NCBI GenBank assembly: GCA_016125385.1
Contig: WGLV01000030.1
Location: forward strand, 1 to 38,785
Reading direction: 5' to 3'
DNA: 38,785 nt
Source of the DNA: a bacterium
GTDB taxonomy: Bacteria > Hinthialibacterota > Hinthialibacteria > Hinthialibacterales > Hinthialibacteraceae
Shown here piece after piece: positions 25,978 to 35,874 of this stretch. How positions within the stretch are numbered: position 1 is the first letter of the stretch; each line of letters opens with the position of its first letter. Below the pieces are notes generated by a model. That model made no database searches. It was given only the letters and a program-made list of their open reading frames with translations, and had not been told where the DNA came from. Both the position numbers and the translations under genes were made by a program.

Positions 25978-26027
25978 ATGCAAGTAAGCACTTGCATTCA
26001 TTTTATCAGGAGCATAAAAAATGACAA
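25978..26027 (-). promoter_or_regulatory. Promoter and perfect palindromic operator of the TetR operon
   Basis: On the minus strand TTGTCA (26027-26022) and TAAAAT (26005-26000) are 16 bases apart. Immediately after, where transcription should begin, lies a perfect 20-base palindrome at 25978-25997: ATGCAAGT, AAGC, ACTTGCAT. Size, symmetry and position are as expected for a TetR-family operator. Confidence 0.7.
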
Positions 26028-26060
26028 TGGCGGGGAATTTTTTTTGTGGATGGGATGAAA

Positions 26061-26090
26061 AGAGAGACAGGGAGCCGTGATGACTCCCTG
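26061..26090 (-). terminator. Possible terminator of the PII-containing transcript
   Basis: Arms CAGGGAG and CTCCCTG (26068-26074, 26084-26090) with a 9-base loop; on the minus strand the stem is followed by TCTCTCTTTT. It lies about 80 bases past the PII stop. The stem is short. Confidence 0.45.
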
Positions 26091-26171
26091 ACCGGGGGAT
26101 GCGCGATAAAAAGCGTCGCGGCTGTTATTTTTTGGTTATCGGGCGGGAAAACGGCGCCTCGCGTTTTAGTT

Positions 26172-26537
<366 letters not shown>

Positions 26538-27188
26538 TCAGTTGCCTGGGGGAATGTATAAATAAGTTCGCTTGCCGGGCAAATCTTCTTTGTTGATGAT
26601 GACTTCGCTTCCGCCTGAACGCCGCACTTCAGATTTGCCTTCGAGAAACACGTCCGCCGGCTCAATGGGAAACAGGCACTTGTCGGTTTTAAAGTGCATA
26701 GGCACAACGATCTTGGGCGCGAGTTGTTCGACCACCTGATGAGCCTCTTCAGGGCCGATGGTAAACCGTCCACCCACTGGAATCAGCAGGATATCGACCG
26801 CACCGATCGACTTTACCTGCTCCTCGGTCAGGGTGTGACCGAGGTCGCCGAGGTGGCACACGCGGATGCCGTCGAGTTCGAATGAGAAGCAGCGATTGGG
26901 GCCGCGATCCTTGCCTTCGTTGTCGTCGTGAAAGGTCTGGGTTACGTCGAAATCAACGCCCTTGACCCGGCTCTCAGCCCGAACGGACAGAGGCTGCTCG
27001 GGCAGGTCTTTCACGTTGGCGTGATCTTCATGATCGTGGCTGAGTACGGCGATGTCGGCGCGATCGACGATCGGATCGTAGCGGATGGCGCCGCCATACG
27101 CGCCCGATTTGTACGGATCGATCATGATCGTCAACCCGGTCGATGACGTCAGCAGAAAGCAGGAATGACCGATGTATTTGATTTTCAT
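26538..27188 (-). CDS. UlaG-like metallo-beta-lactamase-fold hydrolase (UPF0173 type)
   Basis: A 216-residue protein. MKIKYIGHSCFLLTSSTG starts the fold, and the metal-binding motif HDHEDH is at 51-56. Later metal ligands are likely the GD of CHLGDLGHTL and the histidine in VVPMHFKTD. This is the UPF0173 / UlaG-like group, whose members are mostly uncharacterised cytoplasmic hydrolases; the substrate is unknown. Compared with other members there is an FHDDNEGKDRGPNRCF strand pair typical of the group. It is first in a two-gene unit with the PII protein. Confidence 0.88.
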   Translation of the reverse strand: MKIKYIGHSCFLLTSSTGLTIMIDPYKSGAYGGAIRYDPIVDRADIAVLSHDHEDHANVKDLPEQPLSVRAESRVKGVDFDVTQTFHDDNEGKDRGPNRCFSFELDGIRVCHLGDLGHTLTEEQVKSIGAVDILLIPVGGRFTIGPEEAHQVVEQLAPKIVVPMHFKTDKCLFPIEPADVFLEGKSEVRRSGGSEVIINKEDLPGKRTYLYIPPGN

Positions 27189-27232
27189 GCACTCAGGTCT
27201 TTATCTGGATTGGTATGACTGAACCGCGAGCG

Positions 27233-27272
27233 AAAAAACCGTCCCGCCCGTGTAAATGAACGGGCGGGACGG
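27233..27272 (-). terminator. Strong terminator downstream of mdh
   Basis: Arms CCGTCCCGCCCGT and ACGGGCGGGACGG (13 perfect pairs, 8-base loop at 27252-27259). On the minus strand the stem runs into TTTTTT. On the plus strand a T6 run also follows after a short gap, so it may act both ways. Confidence 0.88.
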
Positions 27273-27282
27273 GATCTGTTTT

Positions 27283-28230
<948 letters not shown>

Positions 28231-28283
28231 TTAACGCTTATTGAATAAAATCAGTTCGTACCTCTGGAAGATCCAGCCCCCCG

Positions 28284-28305
28284 GCGGCCATCATCCGATG
28301 GCCGC
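28284..28305. other. Perfect stem-loop between the small membrane protein gene and mdh
   Basis: Arms GCGGCCAT and ATGGCCGC (8 pairs) with a 6-base loop. No T run follows on either strand, so it is not a normal terminator. A second, imperfect stem lies at 28356-28387. They may affect mRNA processing in the mdh leader. Confidence 0.4.
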
Positions 28306-28421
28306 TGTCACTCGCCTCTGTATCTTACCCGATGAGCCGCCCGCTGAGAAGAACACGGGGCTTCGCCGTAATTGGCGCGAAACCCCGATGATGATTTTGA
28401 CGCAGAATGTGGGATATGAGA

Positions 28422-28607
28422 TTACCAGACGAACAACCCCAGCGCGCCGATGACGGTGACCACGTCGCCGAACATCAAAACGCCAAGCCAGGTATAGTTG
28501 AGATTGCCTTCGGGATTCTTTTTCTTTGTGATCGCCAGCCCTACGCCTCCCGCGACGGAAATGATCAGGCCAATGATGAGAACGACGGTGTAGATGGTTG
28601 ACTTCAT
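28422..28607 (-). CDS. Small two-helix membrane protein, function unknown
   Basis: A 61-residue protein: helix 1 about residues 5-25 (TVVLIIGLIISVAGGVGLAI), a short positive turn (TKKKNPEGNLNY), then helix 2 about 39-60 (LGVLMFGDVVTVIGALGLFV). GGGGAG lies nine bases before the ATG, a good ribosome site, which with the protein-like composition makes it a real gene. I recognise no family. It stands between icd and mdh on the same strand, behind the icd terminator, with a 206-base gap before mdh. Positive-inside reasoning puts both ends outside the cytoplasm. Confidence 0.65.
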   Translation of the reverse strand: MKSTIYTVVLIIGLIISVAGGVGLAITKKKNPEGNLNYTWLGVLMFGDVVTVIGALGLFVW

Positions 28608-28724
28608 GATGGATGTCTCCCCTTGAGCGTGAAAATCAGTGATGGTGATGATTACGAACCGGCGCCAGCCGCTATTTCAGGAGTTTCATCGCGGGATGTC
28701 AACGAGAACGAGTCAATCATCATG

Positions 28725-28757
28725 AAAAAAGGCTCCCCGCGCCGCGAGGAGCCTTTT
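28725..28757 (-). terminator. Strong terminator downstream of icd
   Basis: AAAAGGCTCC and GGAGCCTTTT arms enclose a GC-rich loop; on the minus strand the stem passes into TTTTTT. It lies about 20 bases past the icd stop and looks able to work in both directions. Confidence 0.88.
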
Positions 28758-28778
28758 GCTATTCACGAGTTGATCCGT

Positions 28779-30104
28779 TTACATATTTCCGATGATCGCG
28801 TCGGCGAATTCAGAGCATTTCAGCAGGGTCGCGCCCTCCATCAGGCGTTCAAAGTCGTAGGTGACGCGCTTTTGCCGGATAGTTTCTTCAATGCCTTTGA
28901 TCACCAGTTCGGCGGCTTCGCCCCAGCCCAGGTGTTCGAGCATCAACACGCCGGAGAGTACCAGCGAACCGGGGTTGACCTTGTCCTGACCTGCGTATTT
29001 GGGCGCGGTGCCGTGAGTCGCCTCGAATATGGCGTGACCGGTGATGTAGTTGATATTGGCGCCGGGGGCGATGCCGATGCCGCCCACTTCGGCGGCGAGG
29101 GCGTCGCTGATGTAATCGCCGTTGAGGTTCAGCGTGGCGATGACGTCATACTCGGCGGGCCGAGTAAGAATCTGCTGAAGAAAGGCGTCGGCGATGCAAT
29201 CCTTGATGATGATGCCCGCGCCCGGCTTGCCTTCGGGAATCTGAAGCCAGGGGCCGCCGTCGAGTTCAACCGCGCCGTACAATTCTTTCGCGACTTGATA
29301 ACCCCAGTCGCGAAACGCGCCCGATGTGTATTTCATGATGTTGCCCTTGTGGACGAGGGTCACGTTTTTGCGATTATGCTTTATGGCGTAGCTGATGGCG
29401 CTGTGAATCAGCCGCTCCGTGCCCAGGTAACTGACGGGTTTGATGCCGAGGCCGACGTTAACGCCCACTTCGCGCTTCGCCATGCCCACCTGTTCGAGAA
29501 CCTGCTGCCACGCGCCGGCTTTTTCCTGCGTGCCGAAACGGATTTTCTTGAATGAATCGGGAAACTCCTTCGCCAGAAAATCAAGCATTTTCTGCGCTTC
29601 GGGCGTTCCGCCGATAAACTCGATGCCCGCGTAAATGTCTTCGGTGTTTTCACGGAAAATCACCATATCGACCAGTTCGGGGTGTTTGACCGGGCTGGGC
29701 ACGCCCTGAAAATAGCGCACCGGGCGCAGGCAGACGTACAGGTCGAGTTCCTGACGCAGGGCCACGTTCAATGAACGCATGCCGCCGCCGACCGGCGTGG
29801 TCAGCGGGCCTTTGATACCCACTCGGAACTCGCGGAAGGCGTCGAGCGTTTCTTTGGGCAGCCACGAACCGCACGCGTTGTTGGCTTTTTCGCCCGCCAG
29901 CACTTCCATCCAGGCCAGTTTCTTTGAGCCGTTATAGGCTTTGTTCACGGCCGCGTCGAGAATTTTAATCATCGCCGGCGAGATATCCACGCCGATTCCA
30001 TCCCCTTCAACGTACGGGATCACCGGGTTATCCGGTACGTTGATTTTCCCGTCTTTCCACTCGATTTTCGCTCCATCGGAAGGCACAGTTACTTTACTGG
30101 TCAT
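28779..30104 (-). CDS. icd: Isocitrate dehydrogenase (NADP-dependent)
   Basis: A 441-residue TCA-cycle enzyme of the E. coli Icd type, converting isocitrate to 2-oxoglutarate. The substrate site [14 protein letters not shown] holds S111 (counterpart of E. coli Ser113), N113 and R117; R127 and R151 follow, and [12 protein letters not shown] carries the catalytic Tyr. [11 protein letters not shown] has the catalytic Lys, and [14 protein letters not shown] is the NADP-specific adenine pocket. Length exceeds E. coli by about 25 residues because of an insertion after residue 165-200 ([20 protein letters not shown] region). Ser111 could be regulated by phosphorylation, but no AceK is seen. GGGGTGA precedes the ATG. 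Its product, 2-oxoglutarate, is the ligand of the PII protein encoded 2.3 kb away. Confidence 0.97.
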   Translation of the reverse strand: MTSKVTVPSDGAKIEWKDGKINVPDNPVIPYVEGDGIGVDISPAMIKILDAAVNKAYNGSKKLAWMEVLAGEKANNACGSWLPKETLDAFREFRVGIKGPLTTPVGGGMRSLNVALRQELDLYVCLRPVRYFQGVPSPVKHPELVDMVIFRENTEDIYAGIEFIGGTPEAQKMLDFLAKEFPDSFKKIRFGTQEKAGAWQQVLEQVGMAKREVGVNVGLGIKPVSYLGTERLIHSAISYAIKHNRKNVTLVHKGNIMKYTSGAFRDWGYQVAKELYGAVELDGGPWLQIPEGKPGAGIIIKDCIADAFLQQILTRPAEYDVIATLNLNGDYISDALAAEVGGIGIAPGANINYITGHAIFEATHGTAPKYAGQDKVNPGSLVLSGVLMLEHLGWGEAAELVIKGIEETIRQKRVTYDFERLMEGATLLKCSEFADAIIGNM

Positions 30105-30218
30105 GATTCACCCCATAATCATTTTGATGAACTAAGTCGCTGATGCGTGGGTCAATCATAAACCATCACACGCGAAGATGTAAGCGAGGCGGGGACGACG
30201 AAAAACGCAATTCACGCT

Positions 30219-30246
30219 TTGCTTGGGGAGCGCAATTTGCTACACT
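30219..30246 (+). promoter_or_regulatory. Promoter of the second metallo-beta-lactamase-fold gene
   Basis: TTGCTT and TACACT are 16 bases apart, with TGC directly before the -10 (extended -10). It lies about 30 bases before the ATG. Confidence 0.5.
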
Positions 30247-30278
30247 AAGCCCACTCTACCATTGGAGAGGAACAAACC

Positions 30279-31091
30279 ATGTCGGAATGGCGTGTTTATG
30301 GCTGCGGTTCGGCGTCTTCCAGTTATTTTCTTCAGAGCAGTTATGAGTTCACCGACGGCGCCACCCGTCTGCATGTCGACTTCGGCAATGGCGCGCTCTA
30401 CCAGCGCTGCCGCGCCGATGGCGATATCTTCGCGGCGCTCGACGGAATCGAACATCTCTTTATCACGCACAGTCACGCCGACCATACCGTCGACCTGACC
30501 CGGCTGGTGGTGGCGTGGAAATACACCCCCAACTACAGCCCCGGAAAACAGATTCATCTGTATGGAACCCAGCAGACGCTGGGGGCTGTGGAAGACATGG
30601 TCGAACACGCCGCCTTCCCCGGCATCTTCAGCGAAGTGTTCACCCTGCATGAATTGAAAACCGGCGAGACCGTCGAGATCGGCACGTTGAAGGTTCGCCC
30701 GTTCAACGTGGTTCACATGCAGGGGGCCACGGGGGTTCACGTCACCGGGCGTGACGGCGTACAGGCGGCTTTCACCGCCGATACAGCGCCCTTTGAGTCG
30801 CTCTCAAGCGAAGTGAACGAAACCGATCTGCTGGTCGCCGAAGCCAGCTTCGTCGATATGGATCACCCCATGCACCTCACCATCGCCCAGGCCTCCGATC
30901 TGGCCGAGCAGGTGAGCGCGAAAGCCATGCTGATGGTTCACGCCTATCCCGACGTGGAAGGTTCGCCTCGCGACGAGATTCATGAACGGGTGAGCAAGTG
31001 GTTCAGCGGGGAGTGTTTTTCGGCCTACGATGGAATCGTGCTTCGTAAAGACGCCGGTCAATCCGCCTGGAGCGAAAGCAAGATGTTTTAA
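30279..31091 (+). CDS. RNase Z-like metallo-beta-lactamase-fold protein
   Basis: A 270-residue protein. RVYGCGSASSSYFL opens the fold, and the metal-binding motif HSHADH is at 64-69, followed by TVDLTRLVVAWKY. FNVVHMQGATGVHV and TADTAPFES provide the later His and Asp ligands, and MLMVHAYPD the last His. The layout is that of the RNase Z / arylsulfatase-like branch, but the long flexible arm needed for tRNA 3' processing is not evident, so true RNase Z activity is uncertain. It stands alone, with promoter and terminator of its own. GGAGAGGAAC precedes the ATG. Confidence 0.85.
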   Translation: MSEWRVYGCGSASSSYFLQSSYEFTDGATRLHVDFGNGALYQRCRADGDIFAALDGIEHLFITHSHADHTVDLTRLVVAWKYTPNYSPGKQIHLYGTQQTLGAVEDMVEHAAFPGIFSEVFTLHELKTGETVEIGTLKVRPFNVVHMQGATGVHVTGRDGVQAAFTADTAPFESLSSEVNETDLLVAEASFVDMDHPMHLTIAQASDLAEQVSAKAMLMVHAYPDVEGSPRDEIHERVSKWFSGECFSAYDGIVLRKDAGQSAWSESKMF

Positions 31092-31131
31092 CTCTGATTT
31101 CAGAAATAAAGTTTGATTGAGTTGAAAAAAG

Positions 31132-31167
31132 AACCGCCCCGGAACGATGATCGCTCCGGGGCGGTTT
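31132..31167. terminator. Bidirectional terminator between the MBL gene and accD
   Basis: Arms AACCGCCCCGGA and TCCGGGGCGGTT (12 pairs), an 11-base loop. A TTT follows on the plus strand and TTTTTT on the minus strand, so it serves both converging genes, accD better. Confidence 0.85.
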
Positions 31168-31188
31168 GCGTTCGGATGGGAAAGAGCG

Positions 31189-32091
31189 TTACGCGGTGCG
31201 TCCGGCGATGCTGAGCCCGGTCTGATCGCGCTGTTCATTACGGGCGGCGATGCGCGCGTACCACATATGATGGATGAGCGGCTTGAGCGTCTCGCGAACC
31301 TGGGGCCGCTCAATGATCATGTCGATCATGCCATGATCGAGCAGAAACTCGGCGCGCTGAAATCCCTTGGGCAACTGCTGGCCGATGGTCTGTTCGATGA
31401 CGCGGGGACCGGCGAAGCCGATCAGGGCGCCCGGCTCGGCGATGATGACGTCGCCCAGCGCGGCGAAACTGGCCGCCACGCCGCCCATGGTCGGGTGGGC
31501 TATAACCGAGATGAAGGGAACGCCATGCTGCTTCATGCGCCCGATGGCGGCGCTGGTTTTAGCCATCTGCATCAACGAGAGCGTGCCTTCGTGCATGCGC
31601 GCCCCGCCGCCGCCGGTCGAGATCACCACCAGCGGGAGCTCGTCGTTGACGGCGCGTTCGGCGCAGCGAGTGATCTTTTCACCTACGACCGAACCCATGC
31701 TGCCGCCCATGAATGAAAAGTCGAGCGCGGCGAAAATCACCGGGTAACCATGAATCGTTCCGCGTCCGGCGACGCAGGCCTCATGCCGGCCGGTCTTCTG
31801 TTTCGCGCTTTGTAATTTTTTGTCGTAACCGTCGAAATCGAGAGGGTTTTTGGAGGCGAGATTGGAGTCGAACTCTTCAAACGATCCATCGTCGAGGGTG
31901 TGTTGAATGCGTTCTTCGATGGGGAAAACGGAATAGTGATCGCACTTGGGACAGCGATGCAGATTCCGCCGGATATCGTCGTTGGTGACGTATTCCGCGC
32001 AGGATGGACATTTCGCCCATACCCCTTCGGGCAGGTCGGTTTTTTGCGCGCCGATCGGGGTAAACTTCTTTTTCTTGCGAAACCAAGCCAA
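31189..32091 (-). CDS. accD: Acetyl-CoA carboxylase carboxyltransferase subunit beta
   Basis: A 300-residue protein beginning with TTG: MAWFRKKKKF is the standard AccD start and AAGGAG is 7 bases upstream, so the unusual start is well supported. The zinc ribbon has C28, C31, C47 and C50. The crotonase-like domain includes GRGTIHGYPVIFAALDFSF, FMGGSMGSVVGEKI, STGGGGARMHEGTLSLMQM and FAGPRVIEQTIGQQLP. AccD pairs with AccA (not in the window) to transfer the carboxyl group to acetyl-CoA, the first step of fatty acid synthesis. It lies downstream of trpBA, a widely conserved order, but has a likely promoter of its own. Confidence 0.97.
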   Translation of the reverse strand: MAWFRKKKKFTPIGAQKTDLPEGVWAKCPSCAEYVTNDDIRRNLHRCPKCDHYSVFPIEERIQHTLDDGSFEEFDSNLASKNPLDFDGYDKKLQSAKQKTGRHEACVAGRGTIHGYPVIFAALDFSFMGGSMGSVVGEKITRCAERAVNDELPLVVISTGGGGARMHEGTLSLMQMAKTSAAIGRMKQHGVPFISVIAHPTMGGVAASFAALGDVIIAEPGALIGFAGPRVIEQTIGQQLPKGFQRAEFLLDHGMIDMIIERPQVRETLKPLIHHMWYARIAARNEQRDQTGLSIAGRTA

Positions 32092-32098
32092 TGTCGTT

Positions 32099-32104
32099 CT
32101 CCTT
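32099..32104 (-). promoter_or_regulatory. Ribosome binding site deciding the TTG start of accD
   Basis: AAGGAG on the minus strand, 7 bases before TTG at 32091. No ATG near it would give the conserved MAWF start. Confidence 0.75.
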
Positions 32105-32159
32105 CTATCCCCTGTAAAACCAAGCGCTTACGCGCAATGACGCAAATTAACACAATCTT

Positions 32160-32187
32160 AGTATAGAAGTTTTCCAGTGAAAATAAA
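32160..32187 (-). promoter_or_regulatory. Likely accD promoter
   Basis: Minus-strand TATACT at 32165-32160, with a weaker TTTATT 16 bases upstream (32187-32182). It is in the AT-rich 137-base gap after trpA, about 70 bases before the accD start. Confidence 0.5.
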
Positions 32188-32228
32188 GCGTTTTTTATCA
32201 TCAATCGCCGGGCGAATTCCCGCCGGGT

Positions 32229-33059
32229 TCAACCGTTGGAATGCAACGCCTCGATATACGGTTTGACGAATCGGGCGGTAACGCGTTCATGCAGCTCGGC
32301 GGTTTCGCCGATCAGCCGCACGATGGCGCTGCCGATGACGACGCCGTCGGCGTGGGAAGCGATCTGGCTCGCCTGTTCGGGGCTGGAGATTCCAAAGCCG
32401 ACCGCTACCGGCTTGTCGGTGATGGAGTGGATGCGCTCGACGTTTTCGGCGAGGTCTTCGGCGATGCTTTTCTGCTCGCCGGTGACGCCGGTGCGAGAGA
32501 CGTAATAGATAAAGCCGCGCGCCTTGTCGGCGATCGACTGGATGCGCGCGTTCGTGCTGGTGGGCGCGATCAGGTAGATATACGCGAGGCCATGCTTTTC
32601 GAGCAGGGCGTTGAATTCATCGGCTTCTTCCAATGGCAGGTCGGGCACGATGACGCCGTCGACGCCCGCCCTGGCGGCGTCTTCCGCGAAACGCTCCATA
32701 CCGTAGCGGTAAAACAGGTTGTAGTACGTCATGAAGACGATGGGCGTGTCGATGGTGAGGCGAATCTCCTCAACCAGCTTCAGCGTTTTGCTGAGCGATG
32801 TTCCCTGCCGCAACGAGCGCTGGCCCGCCGCCTGAATGACGGGGCCATCGGCCATCGGGTCGGAGAAGGGAAGCCCCAGTTCGATGACGTCGACGTCGAC
32901 GCTGGAGAGCCCCTGGATGATTTTTCCAGTGGTTCCAAGGTCGGGATCGCCCGCCATGATGTATGTGACCAGGCATTTTCCGCCCCGTTCGCGGCGGCGG
33001 ATGAAGGCTTGTTCCAGCGCGGCGGCGCCGCGCGCGGCGAGTTGGCCGGGCTGGTTCAT
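32229..33059 (-). CDS. trpA: Tryptophan synthase alpha subunit
   Basis: A 276-residue TIM barrel that cleaves indole-3-glycerol phosphate to indole and glyceraldehyde 3-phosphate. The catalytic Glu is E60 ([18 protein letters not shown]) and the catalytic Asp is D71 (in MADGP). Phosphate-binding strands [11 protein letters not shown] and [12 protein letters not shown] are intact. The start overlaps the trpB stop by 4 bases, as normal for the channelling alpha-2-beta-2 complex. Confidence 0.97.
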   Translation of the reverse strand: MNQPGQLAARGAAALEQAFIRRRERGGKCLVTYIMAGDPDLGTTGKIIQGLSSVDVDVIELGLPFSDPMADGPVIQAAGQRSLRQGTSLSKTLKLVEEIRLTIDTPIVFMTYYNLFYRYGMERFAEDAARAGVDGVIVPDLPLEEADEFNALLEKHGLAYIYLIAPTSTNARIQSIADKARGFIYYVSRTGVTGEQKSIAEDLAENVERIHSITDKPVAVGFGISSPEQASQIASHADGVVIGSAIVRLIGETAELHERVTARFVKPYIEALHSNG

Positions 33060-34279
33060 TCGAACACCTCTTTCAGATACCGGGCGGCGGCTTCGACGTC
33101 TTTGTCGCCGCGGCCGGACAGGCAGACGAGAATAATCTGGTCCGGAGACATATCCGGAGCGATTTTACGGACGTGCGCGACGGCGTGGGCCGTTTCCAGC
33201 GCGGGGATGATGCCTTCCATACGCGACATATAGGTGAATGAGTCGAGCGCTTCGTCGTCGGTGATCGAGACGTATTCGGCGCGGCCCGTGTCTTTGAGAT
33301 AGCAGTGTTCAGGCCCCACGCCGGGGTAATCGAGCCCGGCGGAGATCGAGTGAACCGGGGCGATCTGGCCGTCGCGGTCCTGAATCAGGTAGGTGAGCGC
33401 GCCGTGCAGCACGCCGGGTTCGCCCTTGGTCAGCGAAGCGCAGTGTTCATTGGTTTCGACGCCCTTGCCGGCGGCTTCAACGCCGATCAGCCTGACGTTC
33501 TCATCTTGAATGAATCCGTTGAATAGCCCCATCGAATTGCTGCCGCCTCCGACGCAGGCGACGCAGACGCCGGGCAGGCGTCCTTCGCGGTCCATCATCT
33601 GAATGCGCGACTCACGGCCGATGACCGACTGAAACTCGCGCACCATCTTGGGGAAGGGATGAGGGCCTGAGACGGTGCCGATGATGTAATGCGTCGTGCG
33701 CACGTTTGTGACCCAGTCGCGGATCGCTTCGTTCATGGCGTCTTTCAACGTCCTGGTTCCGCTGGTGACGGGCACGACCTTCGCGCCCATCAGTTTCATG
33801 CGGTAGACGTTCAGTTTTTGCCGTTCGGTGTCTTCCTCGCCCATGTAGACGATACATTCCAGCCCCAGCAGCGCGCAGGCGGTCGCGGTGGCGACGCCGT
33901 GCTGGCCCGCGCCGGTTTCGGCGATGACGCGTTTTTTGCCCATGCGCCGCGCCAGCAGCGCCTGACCGATGGTGTTGTTGATCTTGTGGGCGCCGGTGTG
34001 GGCGAGGTCTTCACGTTTGAAATAAATTTTCGCGCCGCCCAGATCCTGCGTCATGCGTTCGGCGAAATAGAGCGAGGTGGGCCGGCCGACGTAATCTTTG
34101 AGATAGGCGTCGACCTCGGCGCGGAACGAGTCGTCCGCCAGCGCTTCATCCATCGCTTTTTCGAGTTCATCCACGGCGGGCATGAGGGTTTCAGGAATAA
34201 ATCGACCGCCGTATACGCCGAAACGCCCTTGTGAATCGGGCAACGCTGGCGCCAGAGCGGCTGGGGGAGTAACGGCCAT
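33056..34279 (-). CDS. trpB: Tryptophan synthase beta subunit
   Basis: A 407-residue PLP enzyme that joins indole and serine to give tryptophan. [17 protein letters not shown] is the usual TrpB1-type start; K99 in [13 protein letters not shown] binds [16 protein letters not shown] is the COMM-like E-G-Q-H loop; [12 protein letters not shown] holds the PLP phosphate. It is the standard TrpB1, not the TrpB2 type. I chose ATG 34279, with GAGGAG seven bases upstream; a GTG five codons earlier is in frame. No other trp gene lies nearby. Confidence 0.97.
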   Translation of the reverse strand: MAVTPPAALAPALPDSQGRFGVYGGRFIPETLMPAVDELEKAMDEALADDSFRAEVDAYLKDYVGRPTSLYFAERMTQDLGGAKIYFKREDLAHTGAHKINNTIGQALLARRMGKKRVIAETGAGQHGVATATACALLGLECIVYMGEEDTERQKLNVYRMKLMGAKVVPVTSGTRTLKDAMNEAIRDWVTNVRTTHYIIGTVSGPHPFPKMVREFQSVIGRESRIQMMDREGRLPGVCVACVGGGSNSMGLFNGFIQDENVRLIGVEAAGKGVETNEHCASLTKGEPGVLHGALTYLIQDRDGQIAPVHSISAGLDYPGVGPEHCYLKDTGRAEYVSITDDEALDSFTYMSRMEGIIPALETAHAVAHVRKIAPDMSPDQIILVCLSGRGDKDVEAAARYLKEVFE

Positions 34280-34698
34280 GTGACTGCTCCTCACAATAAA
34301 GTTCGGGGTTGAAGATGATTCCGGTTCGCGGCGCGGCGATGATTCGAGTCGATGAGCGCGAGACCGGTTCCGGCGTCGGTGAACGATGGGGGCTGATTCA
34401 GCTCCGAGCGCCGTCCATCAATGGATCGATCGGCGCCGTCCGCTCGCCGAGCGGGCGAAAACCGGCGTTCAGGCAAAGTGTAATCAGGGCGCGGGAATTT
34501 GAGAAGTGAAGAGCGAGAACGCCCGCTTATGAATCGCCTGGGAAAAAAAGATTGACGCGCACGTCATCTTATTACTATAGTTACCTTCGACAGAGTTGTA
34601 TTTTGGGGATTGATTTTGAGATTGTTTTTATTCAACGCAACTCACCGATCAACCTCCCCATGACGCCGTGTACGACATCAAAAGGAACGGGGAACCTA
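34280..34698. other. 419-base intergenic region between trpB and the DUF362 gene
   Basis: The trpB-side part is GC-rich and holds two possible minus-strand stem-loops: CCGCTC/GAGCGG around 34440-34454, and a bulged GCGCCG-TCCA/TGGA-CGGCGC structure at 34408-34436. A leader reading frame with Trp codons or a T-box was looked for and not seen. The other half, after about 34545, is AT-rich and carries the DUF362 promoter. Confidence 0.55.
34552..34581 (+). promoter_or_regulatory. Promoter of the DUF362-propeller operon
   Basis: TTGACG at 34552-34557 and TATAGT at 34576-34581 are 18 bases apart. Transcription from here would give a 5' leader of about 110 bases before the ATG at 34699. Confidence 0.6.
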
Positions 34699-35871
34699 AT
34701 GTTTCACCACAAACCATGTTCGCGCCGCTCATTTATCAAGGCGGCGGCCGCCGGCATGCTGATCGCCCGGAGCGACAGCGTGCTCGCCGCCACGCCGACT
34801 CAGGGCGCCGCCGCGCCCACTGCGCCGGTCGCCATACAACGATGCCGAACCTACCAGTTTGATGAGGTCAAAGCGCGGTTACGCGAGACCTTCGACTGGC
34901 TGGGCGGCGTCGCTGACCTGGTCAAAAACAAGACGGTCACCATCAAGGTCAACCTGACCGGACACCTCGCCCAAGGACATTATTCGCTCAGCAACATCGA
35001 GACGGTGTATACCCACCCGATGGTGACGCTGGCGGCGTGCAAACTGTTCGAGGAATACGGGGCCAAACGGCTGGTCATCGTCGAAAGCCTGCCCGCCAAC
35101 GTGGGCGTCGAAGGCTTCACGATGAATAACTACGACGTGTCGCTGTTTCAATCGATGTGCCCCATCGTTGAGTTTGAAAACACGCGAAACCTCGGAACCG
35201 GGTCAAAGTATTTCACCATGCCGGTTGAAAACGGCGGCTATCTGTTTTCGTCGTTCGATTTCAACCATCGCTACGCCGAGACCGACGTGATGGTTTCCAT
35301 CGCCAAGATGAAAAATCACGACATCGCCGGCATCACCCTCTCGATGAAAAACCTGTTTGGCATCACGCCCAACGCGCTGTATGGGTCAGACGCGCATCGC
35401 AATCACGAAAACGCCACGGACGTGCGCGTCGACGTGTTGCACAACGGCGTGCGGGGACCGCAATGCGACGGTTTGATCGAACCCATCGTATCGAATGACG
35501 ATGGATTCCGCGTTCCGCGCATCGTGACCGACATCTGCCGCGCACGGCCCATCGACTTGCAGATCATCGACGCCGTCGTCACCGAATCGGGCGGCGAAGG
35601 TTCATGGAACGGCGATCAACTCGGGCTGTGCGTTCCCGGCCTGTTGCTGGTGGGTACGAACTGCGTCTGCACCGATTCGGTCGGAGCGTCGGTTATGAAC
35701 TTCAACCCCGAGGCGGAAGACTGGACCAAGCCGTTCGTCAACGGCGCCAACACCTTTCACCTGGCCGCCGACAAGTACCTGGGGACCAACAAGATCAGCG
35801 AAATCGACGTCGTCGGGGTTCCCATCGTGGAAGCGCGCTACGCGTTTCTGCCAGGTCAGGACAGGGAGTGA
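34699..35871 (+). CDS. Tat-exported DUF362-domain protein
   Basis: A 390-residue protein with the twin-arginine signal CSRRSFIKAAAAGMLIA (residues 7-23), ending near VLAATP. The body matches DUF362: TVTIKVNLTGHL, THPMVTLAACKLFEEYGAKR, VMVSIAKMKNHDIAGITLSM, KNLFGITPNALYG, and a final VNGANTFHLAADKYLG. DUF362 function is unknown; Tat export often goes with a cofactor bound before export, and several Cys residues are present (for example in LGLCVPG and TNCVCTD), but no plain 4Fe-4S ferredoxin motif. The frame extends 49 codons further upstream, but the Tat signal and GGGGAA upstream of 34699 fix the start. The propeller gene follows after three bases. Confidence 0.86.
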   Translation: MFHHKPCSRRSFIKAAAAGMLIARSDSVLAATPTQGAAAPTAPVAIQRCRTYQFDEVKARLRETFDWLGGVADLVKNKTVTIKVNLTGHLAQGHYSLSNIETVYTHPMVTLAACKLFEEYGAKRLVIVESLPANVGVEGFTMNNYDVSLFQSMCPIVEFENTRNLGTGSKYFTMPVENGGYLFSSFDFNHRYAETDVMVSIAKMKNHDIAGITLSMKNLFGITPNALYGSDAHRNHENATDVRVDVLHNGVRGPQCDGLIEPIVSNDDGFRVPRIVTDICRARPIDLQIIDAVVTESGGEGSWNGDQLGLCVPGLLLVGTNCVCTDSVGASVMNFNPEAEDWTKPFVNGANTFHLAADKYLGTNKISEIDVVGVPIVEARYAFLPGQDRE

Positions 35872-35874
35872 GCC

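Noticed and set aside
28623-29555. 310-residue plus-strand frame opposite icd
   Set aside because: Lies wholly antisense to a highly conserved enzyme and has no recognisable domain; long opposite frames are common here because of codon bias.
30223-30241. Sigma-54-like -24/-12 promoter before the second MBL gene
   Set aside because: GG and GC are spaced correctly but the -24 element is otherwise poor, and a better sigma-70 extended -10 promoter overlaps it.
32241-33233. 330-residue plus-strand frame opposite trpA and trpB
   Set aside because: Antisense shadow; composition rich in D, V, G, R without motifs.
34291-34476. Leader peptide (61 codons) for trp attenuation
   Set aside because: It contains no tryptophan codon, and no antiterminator/terminator pair ending in a T run is present. 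T-box core sequence is also absent.
34552-34698. 49-codon N-terminal extension of the DUF362 protein
   Set aside because: It would bury the Tat signal inside the protein and covers the promoter; the ATG at 34699 with the twin-arginine start is preferred.
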